Shown here piece after piece: positions 13,321 to 27,300 of a DNA stretch of 64,000 nucleotides. How positions within the stretch are numbered: the first letter of the stretch is position 1; each line of letters starts with the position of its first letter. This DNA comes from Tigriopus japonicus (lineage: Eukaryota; Arthropoda; Copepoda; Harpacticoida; Harpacticidae): assembly GCA_010645155.1 (NCBI GenBank), contig CM021317.1:2186954-2250953 (forward strand), given 5' to 3'. The translations under genes and the position numbers were made by a program. Below the pieces are notes generated by a model. It was not told where the DNA came from and did not search any database. It saw only the letters and a list, made by a program, of their open reading frames with translations.

Positions 13321-13590
13321 CAATTTCAGACCAACAAAAAGGAGAAAGAGAAGCCCTCAGACTTTTGGAATTCTGAACACTGTTGTGACTAGCAAAAGCA
13401 ATTTTGGTCTTATTGAAGGACACAATTTTTCAAGTGTGTATCAATGGCTACACATTGAAATAAAAAAGAAACGCCGAACATCTGTAAGTTATGCATAAAA
13501 GATAAAAGAGCCTACTACATTCAGAGGGTGGCTTAGAACTTGCAGGCTATCCACGTCTTGAAATTCGAGAGTTTACTATGAGTTTAAAAA
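13321..13590 (+). repeat. Dispersed repeat, copy 2
   Basis: Partner of 8375-8545. It lies about 300 bases after the SINE. The copy carries extra sequence in the middle relative to copy 1, and part of it happens to be an open frame from 13220 to 13498, which is probably fortuitous since the matching copy is not open in the same way. Confidence 0.55.
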
Positions 13591-13722
13591 ATGTGCAATT
13601 AATGGAAATTTAGTTAAAGATATTTTTTGGGGGTAATTGAAATAAAAATGAATTTGAAATATGTCATAAATGCAGTCTCATTGTAAGGCTTTTGCACCAA
13701 GTACGTAAAACTTCAAGAAGTA

Positions 13723-14318
13723 CAGGGTCTCCAAGAATTGATGGTGCATCGGAAAAAATAGATTTTCAATAGCTTAAGGACACGTTAGAAAAAAATGTAC
13801 TTTTGTAGATATGGTTATATTTCAGTTACAAATAACTTCGAATCCTTTTCAAGACACCTTTTATCAGTCTCTTCAACCTATTTGACTTGGTCTGGGGGCA
13901 TGTGCTTTTTATTTTTTCACGGTCTTACTTTGTGTTTTTGACACGGGGTTGAAAATACGCTCATACTTAGCAATAATCTTCAAATCTTAAACATATTTTA
14001 GATCAAGGCTCTTCTACGATCGTTCATCTTGCCTCCTGAACAATATTGAGTTGATTTCAGGAGATTTAGATGTTCCCTGGGCAGTGTGATTATTGAAGTG
14101 TCCTTCCAAGATGAGTTTTAGATACCTTTTTGACCTCCTTTTCTTGAGACGCTCTGGACTCCTCAAACATTGAGGCATGCATTTGAAACCGTAGTTTCCA
14201 ATGGGATGATGGTTTTCAAAACACTTCGTAACAGTCCATATTTTTTCAGTTTTAAAGCAAATTTTTCGTCTGAATGGCAAAGAAAAACGCGATGCACCAT
14301 CAATTCCTGGACACCCTG
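13723..14318 (-). mobile_element. Non-autonomous mariner-like element (596 bp)
   Basis: Terminal inverted repeats of about 29 bases: the left end begins CAGGGTCTCCAAGAATTGAT and the right end read inward begins CAGGGTGTCCAGGAATTGAT, both continuing GGTGCATCG. The element is bounded by TA on each side (13721-13722 and 14319-14320), the target-site duplication of the Tc1/mariner superfamily. At 596 bases it is about half the length of an autonomous mariner. The minus-strand open frame 14280-14014 contains RSPERLKKRR, which loosely resembles the linker after the helix-turn-helix of mariner transposases; that resemblance is weak and the catalytic domain is absent. Confidence 0.78.
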
Positions 14319-15043
14319 TAAAATTAAATATTTTCTAGGTTTTTTTTTGTTGAATACATTTTAGATTTGCGAGAAAGGCGTGTAGCTGGAATGATGATCA
14401 TCCCACTGACGTTTTTAATATCAATTAAAATCAAATCAGATTAAAAGGATGTTTCCTGTCACCACCAAGAGTCACTTACAATGAGAGCATTTAGATGAAG
14501 GGCGGTAATTTTAGTCATCAGGAAAATAACTCTGACGACAAGATAAATTCTATTTCCAAGAATTCTTTTATCCAGCTTTGCTTTCATGTTACGTTCTAAC
14601 CTAATACAGACAAATTTTCTGTAAAGAAAATTGTCTGTCTGTAGTAATATCATTTCTAGATTGAGTATTCTTTCATGCAGTGAAGTCATGTACCAAAAAG
14701 TAGTTTTGTTCAGCACCAATAGTGTTCTTATATCAAGAGTTATTGTATCTGAACTTTGATTCCTTCAGCGTTTTGGCCATAATTAACAGAGGACCCATTC
14801 AACTGTCCCATCTACAACTTCGAAGTTCTGTGCTGGTTAACGCAACGATGTACGTAAGTAACGCTTTAGGCGAGAGATGGGTACGAGGATCCCAAGGAGC
14901 GTTCTGTCCTGGAGAACTACGAACATCCTAGTGTCGTTCAATGTTTTTTGGATGTCGTCAGGTACAAGAAGGAGAATAATCGGGCCTAGTATGCATGCCT
15001 TGGCGGACACCCTCTCCTCACACTGAAGCTGCTCTTCAACAAG

Positions 15044-15071
15044 GGTTGGTTGCTCGGTTGGTTGGTTGGTT
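15044..15071. repeat. GGTT microsatellite
   Basis: Interrupted GGTT repeat about 265 bases upstream of the TSP1-DM13 start codon. A CCAA tract of the same unit on the opposite strand is at 61046-61069. Confidence 0.8.
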
Positions 15072-15334
15072 ATGAATGCCGGGTTAGACGAACGGCGACG
15101 TCGTTTTCATGGTCGCCAATTTTTTTTCGCTCAAACACATCTTCGATTTTAGGAGTTGGATTTTTGTGCGGACCCGAGACGCTACGTCTCATCACCGATC
15201 TCCTACAGTGTGGTTGTGTTTTCCCTCGAATTTTACTTTGACAAATCCGAGAAATATTGTTGTAGGGTTTCGAGTTATTTTTAGTGACGATGATTTCCAA
15301 GTGTAAATAAGGCCACAACCAGAATTCTTTCACC

Positions 15335-18300
15335 ATGCATTGGTCACTCAAATTAATGCTCCTTTTTGTGGTGAGCGTGCCCAATCAAGCCTTTACCGAG
15401 ACTTTCCAAGAACCCGTGACTCTAACGGCCTACGGCGAGCCCTGTTCAGATGCGTGTATTCAAAGAGGCTTTCCCTACACATGGTGCCATAAGAAACCTA
15501 GTCGCAATGGAACCTGGATCGATCGGGACTATTGCTCCCAATCGCCCGGGGTGACCCGATATCAGGAACCCTGTCTGAACGAGTGTCGCAAACGGGAACG
15601 TCCGTTCTTTTGGTGCAATACCCTCCCTACTCAAAGGGGTGATTGGGACTATTGTTCCCCGTTCTCCTTGGATAGTTGTGCGTGGAGTGCCTGGGGAACA
15701 TGGAGTGCGTGTTCCGCAACATGCGGTTCAAGAAGTACCCGTGCCCGTAGACGTCGCATGGAATCCGGTGATGGACGGGTCCGGCATTGTTCGGGAGAGA
15801 TTGAACAGAGTATTCGAAGTTGTCGAATGGCCGAGTGTCCTCAAGGTAAGATGTTTGTTTGGAAGGCTTGTCACGCCAGAAATAGGCACTTGTTGAATGG
15901 ATGGTTCTCGGATTAATCAAGAAAGATCTGCTTTGATATTTCCGTGTTTGAAAAACGGCCCTCAATGACTTTCATAAAGGGATGAAATTTTCATGGATCG
16001 TTCAGGTATTTTCCAATAGCTTGTAATCGTTTATGGCGTAATAAAAGGCGCTCTTCTTTTCCTGTTCCTTGGTCAAATGGGCTTTAGAGATGTAGCATCC
16101 ATCACATTGAATGCGCGATTAGATATACTAAAGAATATGGCAAGCCAAAGAAGGACGATTGGCAATCAATAATTGGTGGATAACACTATTATTATCTTGC
16201 CAAAGGCCTCGCCTCAAATGTCACCCCGTCGTTTTGACCGATGCCACTTTTCATAGACTTCATCGAAGCTTAGATGACTAAAATCACCCTTATACACTTG
16301 TATCTGTGATATTACATTAGGTAAAAAAATCAAAGCAGTGTTCCAAAAAGTGTTAAGCAAGAACAGACTTAATACTTCCTTGAGTCATCAACGCTGATTC
16401 TTTGACTGAGTTTGATGGGGTTCAAAAGGCAAAGTAGATGAATCTCAACGGTAAATGTTGACAGCGAATGAAAGATGGCACACAAAATCGTTGTAAGAAA
16501 AACTCAAAAGGTCGCAATCATCCCAATGGGCACTCTTCAATTATCAAAGAGGCCCTTCAAAATTTTGAGATTGACCTCTGTTGGTCTGAGTTGATCTTGA
16601 ATGATGCGATTTGAAACGGTGCTGTAACACCTTGATGAAAAGAATTCTCTCATCTTTGTTTGTCATACATAGCATACGTCCCAATCGAAGCCTTGCAAGA
16701 TGATTTGGTTTTCAATTTTGCTGACATTTAACACTGCTAATGTGGCGTGAATGTGAATGAGAACCCCTGATTTGAGAGCTGATACGAATCTCCTGTTCCC
16801 GCAGAAGTTCTGGCATGACAATTTTGAGAAAGAAAGAAATCCCTAGTAATCTTGGCCCATGTTTATAACTTATTGTAGCAACACTGTTTTGAATGATCGG
16901 AAGGAGTGGACACTCGTTAGAATAATCAGCTGAAACGAGCAAAAACCAAAAATCTCTTCACCTCCCTCATGTTCTTAGCAACCAGGAACGAAATGAGGCT
17001 CGTTTCTACCCTGAGATCTGTGATGGCAAATCAAATCTGATTCGGTACAAAATAGAACATGGTCGTTTTGCTTCCAAGATGTTCGAGTGTATAGATGTGC
17101 TACATGAAGTGAGTGGTACTATCATTGGATCGGTAACCTTTAGGTCTTTCAGGGATGTACTCAACGACGGCGTTGCTCGACTCCTTCTGTCTGTCAGAGC
17201 AAGCCTGAACAGAGCAACAGAGGAAATTGTTTCCTGCTTAAAAGTCGATCCCCACTTCTTAATGAAGATGGTGGTTACCTTTAGGGGCGCCACGATGAAA
17301 TCTGACCCTGGAGCGTGTGTCTATGTTTGAGGCAAATCGTGCTTGATATCCATGCGAGAATCAAGTACTTTTTGCTTCCTCCAGTGGCAATCCTGAGACA
17401 AATGCCTCACTTTTTCTTCCTTTTTTTTATACGACAAGGAAAAGTTAAAGTTGAAACGTCAATTTATTCTCTTCAGTCTGATCCAGATTCATTCTTAAGT
17501 CTTGCCACTTGTGAAGTAACCCTCTCTTTTAAGGGACGATATCGCCCTTTAAAACAATGGGCAGAGTAATTAAGTAGATGGACAATTCATTAACCGAAGT
17601 AGAAGAGTCGTTAAGGACCTCCAAAATTGGGTCTGAGGCAGACTATCTCTTATGTAATCCACTTGTTTGTTTGGTTTTGATGAAGAGTTGCAAAGGAATG
17701 CACGGATCCGCGTAATGGGGCAATTAAGATTGCAATAAATTGCTTTCAAAGAGTCCAAAGACACACACAAAGAAATCCAGATGAGAGAGAGCTGGTTTTT
17801 TGACGATTTGATATTGCTTGTGACCCTGAATGATGAGCAATGAAAGTGTAATGAGTAATGAACAATTACCAAAGGCAATCACAACAAAATTCATTTTGTT
17901 CTTTTGCGCTACATTCAATTGCTTGCATGTAAATCAAACCCATCTTGAATCAAGTTGACGTGCATTGATTGAAACAGGCATCAGCTGCAAACCGTTGTTG
18001 TTGTTTATAATTATTATTACGCTGCTGTTTTGCGTCAAACTGATGATGGATTGGGTGCCAAAAGTTTGATATTGCTTTGAGGACAACAATACATTGTCCA
18101 TACCCAATTTAAAAGAGTTTGTATGCAACGCTCAGTCAGATCAAAGTTAAAGTGAGATAGATGTTAATGGGGAAATATGTGGAGTTAAAGGCTAGACTCA
18201 ACAGCATTTACTTTGAAATGAGTTCCGACTTGTGTGCTCAAATCTGACAGCGTAATAGTTTTATGGCAGATTTACTTCTGGTTAATCTTTTGTCAAGCAG

Positions 18301-21300
18301 GTGAGAAGTGTGATTAGGACTAATCTAGCACTTTTTATATGAGGTGATACCCAACAAAGGAGCCACCATCTAACTTGTCCATCTCATTCTGCCCACATCC
18401 ACTCAAAAGTGAGAGGCGAGTTTGAAGCTAAGTGCAGACTTCAGGCGAATATGAATTGCCACTTCTTAGAAATGTAGCAGCAGTAAATCCGAACGTTTAG
18501 TAAAGAAGCTTCTTGTGATCTTTAGCAATTCTGATCATTATGTGAATTTTGCAAGCACCCACAAAGCGTATGTATCTAATAAATATCTCAAAAACTTACG
18601 AATTAGAAAATTGAAGCCCACAAATTTTTATTTTTATTTTTTATTTTTGAGACAATTTCATCACAGTTTCTTGAAAATTAGTGTGTCTTAAGTTTGTTTA
18701 TATAACGGATCCAAGATTCTTGCAACTGGAGCATGGGTTAAAAAGGTCTACGTGCAACCCAAAAATTATTGTTACCCAAAATGGTTGAATTACAGATCGA
18801 GGAATGAGATGAATCTCTCAAACTCATTCTCATCGATTCTGAGAGCCCCAAAAAATTCTAAGGGCTCAAAACTTGAGTTTTAAAATAAAGCTCAAGAAAC
18901 TTTTGGTCAAAGTAAAAATTATTTTTAGCGTTAACATCAAATGAATTTGTACCCATTTGGATGTTTAGAATTTCATGTATCATACGGCGAATGCATTTCA
19001 ATCGTATGCCCATAAAATGTGCCAAAACAGTCTAGACTCATGTGGCCTTGTCCACGTTTCTCACCTTTTCAAGTTGGCAAAATCAAAGTTTACAGTACCT
19101 TTGGTATGCTTTGTGAAGCCCAACGATCTAAAAGTTAAAATGTCAGACCTGACCAAAGATGCTTCCAAATCCATCAAGACACTAAGTTACTGGTTATCAT
19201 TGGTTACGGTTATCTCAGCGCGACCTTTTTTTTAGACCCAGGTCACGTTTTTTTGGCAACGACACGTTTGCATTTGAGCACTGAATAAGAAAAATACGCT
19301 CTTTACGATACTTGAACCGTTTAAGGAAGGAAGGGGTTCGAGTCAAATTAAAGCCCGGTGAAGATGCGTAATGAAAAGTCCAGTCCTTTGGTTTGTAACT
19401 TGCTTGAATGCAATTGAGATCGCGCTACGGGGTTCAAGTCAACACGAACACAAAACCATCTTTGTATTGTAACGGAATGGCGTGGAAACTTGCGGAAGAC
19501 GTTCTTTTTTCGTCAGAACTGGTGCATTTCGTGAATTCTCGACCAAAAAGACGTGTTCTCGAACATTTGGAGTGGTGTTAGCATTATCTATCAAAGTCAA
19601 ATGCGTCCACCTTAAAAGTAACGTTTGAACTCTTCGAGTTATTTAGCAAAGCCGTAACTCACTGACATAGTTTCCTCGGGAGTTTCGTGAGTACAGGAAT
19701 AAATATTCCAAATTCTTTCCTACAACGAGGTATGCGAATCGACACCAAACCAGTTGTTCCTTGACACCAAAATAGTTGTTCAGTCTTTCCCATCCCTCTG
19801 AGTATCCAAACTATGCAGAAACCCTGATATTCTCGCTCCTTGACAAATGACTGAATATCAAATACCACTTGATCCCTATTTGTGCATGTTTACCGTAAGT
19901 CGGTTTGATTACAAGGAACTTATTAAGAGTGAGTGCAACAGGGATGATGCTCAAAACTAGTGTTATACTGGGAATCCGGATCAAATTCGTTCCTCTCGGC
20001 ATGACCTTATTAGGAAAGGGTTGGTGACGGCTCATTAGTTGGAAGAAGTTCAGCAAGCAACACCGCCAAACCCCCTTTATGAGTATTGAGAATTTTTGCT
20101 TCCTCATATGCAAAGAGCTCCACAGTCAATGGAGGGGGGAGATAGTTCAGGAATCTGGCATTTCATTCAAGAAACCCATTCCCTTTAAGAGTGCTTCGGC
20201 GTGGCTTTTAATTTCGAGATGGAGGTGGGTGAATAAGTTTCAATAGGTTGTGCCAGAATCTGTTACTTTTTTCAACTTGTTTAGAGACTTTCAAGAGACA
20301 GGAAGAAGATATGCTCACATTACTAGAAATAACAGCCACACTGAATGATTAGATTTCGAGTAAATAAATCGACTGATTTGGATTCACGAAACCTGTGTCA
20401 AGAATTGAACCCATTGAAAGGTCACGCTTGGTTCAATTGATAATGGAAAGGAAATGAAGATTGGTTTGAGTGTAATCCCAGCCTGTTGTTCAGATGAAAC
20501 CATGAAATGAATCCCCGTTCGTATGGGCAATAACTCATCTTTCTGCGCATGGAAGCGAGGTTTCAAATAACTGCGTGTTCGTATATCATATATTATGGGC
20601 CCCATCTCTTTTTGTCCTCACATTCTTTCAGAGCACGGGTTATGTAAGACACATATATTTTACCAGACTATGGAGAAAATCCCACCCACCACAAGATGAT
20701 TTTGTCCGAGATTGAGTCATAAGATCCAAGCTATTACTCAAAGATGCACGCAGATAGAGGGATCCCCATGGAATATGAACCTGTGATTACCATTATCATT
20801 AGTAATGGTAGTTGGCTCAGAATATTCCACAACAGCATCTTCAAATTTTTATGGGTTAGGCAGTTATGAAATACCGTTACTCTGTGCTAGGCCGATAATT
20901 TTGATCAAGTATGGGCGATTTGAACTCCCAATTTCGTCCATTTTTTGTTTTACCAATTCAAACCAATTATGTGTGCGGTTGAAAGGACGAACACGTTGGT
21001 CCAATTATTCACACCTCAAGCAAATCATTGCCACTCTGAACTCATCATGGCAATTTCCAATTGGATTTGGCCACCACCCTACCATGAAGGGGGGAGAACG
21101 GGGAATAAATGACATCTTTCAACAAGGCGTGACTCTCTAGATTCATCCTGTGGGCAATACAGTTATGGTCGTTGATGGGACGAACCTTTGACGGGGTTCC
21201 TGATTCATTCGGAAACTACAACCACCCATCCATGGGGAGGATTGAAACTGTTGCCGTTCACGACATGTTGGGGTTCACCAATCATTTTCTGAAGCAGAGA

Positions 21301-24300
21301 GATAGAGAGAGACAAGTGATTTCCTGAATCTATTTGTGGCAACATTTATCGAACTTGAGCAAGATGAACGTGCCACTAATAGGGATTCCAGCTTTTTGCT
21401 GCTTAACTCCGTTCAAAAGAAGGAGGTCATGGAATTGGAATTGATAACTATTTTGCATGACATAGAGTGGGAGAAAAGAGAACGGATGATTAAGTGAGAA
21501 GAGGCATTCCTTTCATCTCTTCACTTCTCATCTGGTTTCCATGAACAAAAGCTTCTTGATGGGCGCTCGTGAGTGCACCGCATCAAGGGTTGCCAATCAA
21601 CCTTAACGTTCTATTTTCTCAAATCTAGTATTGAATCGTGACTAGCAACGGTTTGAAAAAGGCGGACAAAGGTTATCCTGTCAATGCGTATCTAGTCCTT
21701 GTAAATGGTGCCAATCTTGGCAAGCCTGAATTCTGTTCGAGGCAAATCAGGAACAGAAACAATGCCCAATTCATGGCTCACTAATAGGCCTTGGCTTTGG
21801 ATGCAAACAATAGGAAGAAGATGAGGTCTCTCGAATTTGGATGGGACCTTTTTTCTCTTCTTCCATCTTTGGGAATAGCGCCAATACTTATTGTAGCAAT
21901 ACAGGTGGCGAAGAAAAAGAAGAATGGAAAAAAAACTCAGTCACAATGAGCCACTCTTTACCCTACGAAGAATCCACCAAAGATGTTCAGAACTTTTTGT
22001 CTGACAACAGAATATCCCTCATTCAAATTCCTCTGAATCTTCCGAGACAATTTTCGCGTGGCTTTTGTAGGCCCTTAAATCGACAGCTGACATGTGAATG
22101 CAGCTCTCAAGTTGCTGATTGGACGGATGTCGTCGAGGGTTCATAACACACGTTTTAGAGGGAACACTTTCATTAAAACCGTACACTGGAATGGCCCTAT
22201 GAACTTCGCAATCTAACTAACTTCGGGGTCTTCCTCAATAACTCACGACTGGCGGGAACGGGTTAATGTTATTGTTGTGACTCGTTAGTGTTGCCAGAGG
22301 AATGAGCAACTCATATGCCCAACCTCGGAATGCCAGGGTTAGAGAACTGCATTCGCCGACCACCAATAAACCACTAATCCGAGGTATGTGATTTGGCTCG
22401 GTTAGGATGATTTAATCTAGTGAAATGACACGACCAGCAACAGTTTTGCATTCCGTTTGACACCCCGTGAGATCAGATCAAGGAAGTCACTCCCAATGCA
22501 CCGAAATTGATGATAAAGAACTCCGAACCGGAGGATGAGCTCGATCCTGGAAGTCATGACTCAATAGTCCTTATACCCACCTCCTTAACTCCGACCGGTT
22601 ACAGATCATTGGCAACATGAGCCGACCTCACACGCAAGTAAAAGAACAACATTCGCTGCCTTTGGTTGGTGTTATGGTTTGTCTACCAGAGGAGTCTGAG
22701 TGTGTGTGTATTCAATAATTTGTGAGGGCGATCAAATGGGACTTCCTTGATTTTGGGGCAAGGAGGTCTACATCATCATTTTCCCATCAAGCCGACCCAA
22801 TTTGGAGCCATCATCCCATTCCCGAATCAGATTTCGATTTGTCGACTTGGGCATTTGTTGAGTTGCACCCATTCTTGTAGATATTGTCGAATGTTTGCAC
22901 TAACCAGATCAGAGAATGCAATTGTGTTTTGCACCTGACCGATGTCATATACCAAACAAAACCCGAAAAGTTTCCAAAACATGGGCCAGAATATCCAAGA
23001 CTACCATTAGCATACCAAGCCAGTCATAAAAAGTATTCCAAGAAAACGGCGGAAAACACATAATCAAAGTCCTTGCTTACCGATCTCATGCCACAGGCCA
23101 ATTGTCATAGATTTTACGCGACAATGCGAGAGCCCTTCGCCAAGAGTTAACGCTTGCACACACGAGGATTTCTTTCAAGGGTGCCTTACTCGATGATCTA
23201 GCACGACGGGATATCTATGAATGGAAGATGAGCTCCTCTTAAGCTCAAGGACTCAGGAAGCTGACGACACACACGCTCTTTCTTTCTCACTCACACACAC
23301 ACACTCACTCACTCCTTATCTTCTTCTTCACATGTGCATACTGGATGATGGGTGCAAGTCCTGGCCCTTGAAGGAGTCCTTCTCGTCCCTAATAGACGCC
23401 CCAGAGGCAGACAGGGTTGTATATTCATATCCTACCGAATTTTATGGCACTTTTGCATACTTTGTTGCTGCGTACTGGCTTGGATTGGCAGAAATTCGAG
23501 GATTAACCTAATCCCTCCTCTGACTCTGCTGATTCCATGATCTTCAGGTTCTTGTCTCGCAATGAATCACAACCATCTTCCTTCGTTTGATCCATGACTT
23601 GCCGAATGGAAAGAGCAGAAATTGCAGAGCAACATTTCGTCGGATGAAACAGAGAAACGGACCTAATTAGAGGATGACTTTAAGGAAAAACGTATGGCAC
23701 ATGTCCCGTCAAAACAAGTTGAATCTCCTTTATCTGTTGTAAATGAAAGAAAAAAGTGTACGAGGACAATACTTATCGAGAGGAACCGAGACAGGGTGAC
23801 TTTAGAATGAAGAGTAGAGAACCCAATAGTTTCTGGAAAGGCATTTGAAACACCCGGTCTTGTTTTTAACGACGGCCGAGTTTATAAATCAAGTCGGAAA
23901 AAAAATCACGAGCAACTCCTTTTCAAGTGTTTTGAAGTCAAAATTTGAGACGCGTTTCCGTGTAGCGAGAGGCTTTGTTGAAATGATAATAGACTCCGGC
24001 AGTTTGCTTTATTTGTTTCCCCAAATTTGTCGCATCATTCCTAGAACCAAACGCCCGAATGCACCACAAACTGGTTAACGAGCGAACGCCTTCGTGAAAA
24101 AAATGAATCCAGAGCCCACAAACACGATGATGAGCGCCTTCTCATCCGGAAAATCAAACAATAAGATCTGGCTCTCGAGTTGGACACTTGATGATTATCT
24201 CATTAATTGTTGCCCATCCATCTCTCTCGATCACAACGAATTGACCCTGAATTCAATCCGCGTCCATCAAACGGAAAAAAATCAACAATATCCTGGGTAA

Positions 24301-27300
24301 ATGTGTGGAGTTCGAAGGGCCGAGAAATCGAAATATTACCTTGATTAATCACTAGGATATCGACTCCGGATATGAGAGTCTTTCATAAACACGTGAAACA
24401 ACCTTGAGTCAAAATCATTAGTAAACAAAGCAACCAAGACAGTGCTCTGGATGATTTGTTACAGACCCGAAAATTGACCCCCTTTACAAGTACTAGGAAT
24501 TTGTAAGACTTGAGAAATGGGTCAAGGTCTTTTATCAACTATTTCGATAACTTCAATTGGCCTGCTTCCATTATGTAAATTTATGATTACTTTTTAAAAT
24601 TGACTTTGTAACGTGATAAATATTTAAAACTCAGCTTTTTATGCTTTGACGAGGCTTCATGATTAAAGTTTATGTAATTATCTGGAGCGAGCCACTGTCA
24701 TTTTTTTCTTTTATTTGTTTGAGCAAAAAGCGGAAGGATGTACGATAATGTTCTTAATTAGATTGCAATCAAGCACATCTGAAGAAAATATGTTTATTGA
24801 ATTGCAAAGAAAAGGACGAGGTAGCTTTTTGAACAAGGTTTTGGCATGCCACAAACAAGTCGCCGAATTTGCAATCATCCATGAAATATGCCTTTGTCGT
24901 CTCATTTAGAGCGAGAACGTCACTTGATCATGTCAAGAGATAGGAACGAGGAAAGAACAGATCCTTTCAATGGCAAGAAACCAACTTTAAAGCGATCTTG
25001 ATCAAACATGTCAGCGTCTTCTTCAACATTCCCTCTTGTGGGTCATCGAGAGAGGTCCGAAAGGACTTTCAAAGACCTTGAGGTCATCTCCAATCAAGTC
25101 CGATACTCATCCTACTTTTCTCACATCTAGAGGTCAAAACATTTATATGGTCCAAGCTGTGTAACCATCTGTTTTATGGAGTTATTTGTGGACGTTTGAA
25201 AAAAAAAACTGGTCAGACAGCACAAGTTACCTTTAAACCACCATTGGCATTTGCTCGATACTCTGGGGGTGTTTTTTCCTCAAGTCTTTTATGGTTCATT
25301 AAAAGCCCTAAAGTGTTTTGTTGTTTTACAGTTGCGAAAACCCTCAGACAAAGACTGTTTTCATGTCACTTTAAGGGACCAAACAAGATTAAGGTTAAAA
25401 ATCAAATAAAATCAAGGCTAGATATATGAAGGAATGCCTTGGCCAAGATATTTTTTCAAAAAAAAAATCTCTTTGTAAAAGAATCAAAATGTCCTTAACC
25501 GGTTACATTCTTAAATCCAACTGTGACTTCTCGGAAAAAAAATATTGTAAGAATCGCAATGTTTCTTTTCTGACAGTGCATAAGGATAAATACTGTATAA
25601 CCCCACTGGATCTGCTCTTGAAAAAAGTGCTTTTTTTGGGGGGTTGCGGATTTTGTATTACCGCTACAAGGAATGGGATTCCCTGTAAAGAAGGTTAATC
25701 ATTAACGTTATTGCAAATGGTATATAAATATAAAATGAACAATTATATGTGTTGATATTCGATAAATCTGTTCTTATTCTAACGGTTTTGGATTGACGAA
25801 TGGCCTCTATTTTTAAATTCCAGGTAAGGAGACTCTTTTTGAACGATACCGGATGTCTCAAGTTGACGATGTAGGAAGCTAATTGTGGGTCCGCTCTCAA
25901 ATGTGCTGCAATGCCCTCATTTCTTTTCGAGGGTTGAGGAAACTCTTGCGATTTCAAAACATCTGCATGGAAAAAAAGAGCCTTTTTGGGGAATGTTGAC
26001 ATAAAAGGGATCAAGTCCTTGTAGTAAGATGTCTACCTTAATGTCGATAGAGCACGGTACAGTGCGCAATTTTCTGATTTATTAACCCCTCTGAGGAGAA
26101 TTAGGGATTTGAGTTCATATGTCAGAAATAGTATGGGTTTAAGCCGAGAGATGCCCATCTTTTGTGATGATTATAATAACGGAGAAGGGGGGTCGCTTCT
26201 TCTTTGACGATGACGCAAGCAATCGAAGCATTCCTCGCATCCAAAGTACTTTTAAGACGCTGAAATCCGATCCCTCAGCAATATCAAATGACTTGTACTC
26301 TTTACAGCCGATTCTAAGGAGGACTTCCTAATCGTCAACTAAACAAAAATGGGGAAATTGTATCAAGTTTAAGGACTAAAAAGCCCCATAAGCCGGTCAA
26401 CAAGCATGTAACACTATCCAAAGATGGGCCTTAAATCGTTAATCCATAACGCACCACTTCTTTCATTGTAACTTTAATCACAATGTGATCCTAAATCGTT
26501 GATGCATAACATGCCACTCAATTGAAGCAATTGGAATTTAACTTCTTCTCATTCTTCAAGCAAGTATCTTCTCTCCGAACTATGGATTTCTTGAGCAGCC
26601 TTTTAATTTTGGAAGTTCATATCCTAACAAATGAACTCCTCAAGATCTTGCAATTGTTGGCGAAAAAACGTAATAAAATTGTAGTTGATATTATTTACAA
26701 ATGATAACTGACTTTTTGGGCTTTTCAAGATAACGCACTATCGAGTATATTGATGAGTGACCATCTCTGCTTATATCGAGAGACGCTATATGTTTGAAAA
26801 GATATCTCTATAGAAGTGTAGGACATTTTGAGCAATGATTTTAATGGGAAAACTCCTAATGACGTGGGATGGCAGATCGTATTTAGAGGGACTACGGGAC
26901 AAGATGGGCAATTTTATTGCACATCCTCCCCCGTTATTGTAGTACGTACATATCCACAGAACTGGTTGGCGCTCGAAATTGCACGATGAAGATTCGCCTC
27001 CCGCCAAAGATCCTCGTTTGTACATAATTCGAGTGTTTTCGCAATGTTCACAATATCTGGATTGGGGCCCGAAGGATTGAAAAATATCGCTTGATGACAT
27101 CGAGGGACCTTGAATTGGCCCAAACGCCTAATCAAGAGGGAAGATCCTGTCCCTCAGTGTGTGTCTGTGCAATAGAATGCAATATTTGCATGATCTCCCT
27201 TGCATTTCGCACAAAAAATGGTTTCCTTAAGCTGAGGAAGTAGACTCCTTCATTGCAAATTATTAACTAAGTCACTCTATTGGTTCATTAAGTTATTTTT

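Larger units (their letters stand above)
3433..15334. other. Intergenic region between chitinase and the TSP1-DM13 gene; no gene supported
   Basis: About 12 kb upstream of two divergently transcribed genes, so both promoters should lie here. Open frames are short, overlap on both strands and lack recognisable domains. A TTTAAAAG on the minus strand (3501-3494) upstream of the chitinase start could be a weak TATA-like element, but no well-placed initiator was seen. The supportable content is repeats: the AATTAC tract, a repeat pair near 8.4 and 13.4 kb, a SINE and a mariner-like element, plus a GC-rich island near 11.9 kb. Stretches 3433-7400, 8560-11780 and 14320-15030 show nothing I recognise. 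Confidence 0.6.
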
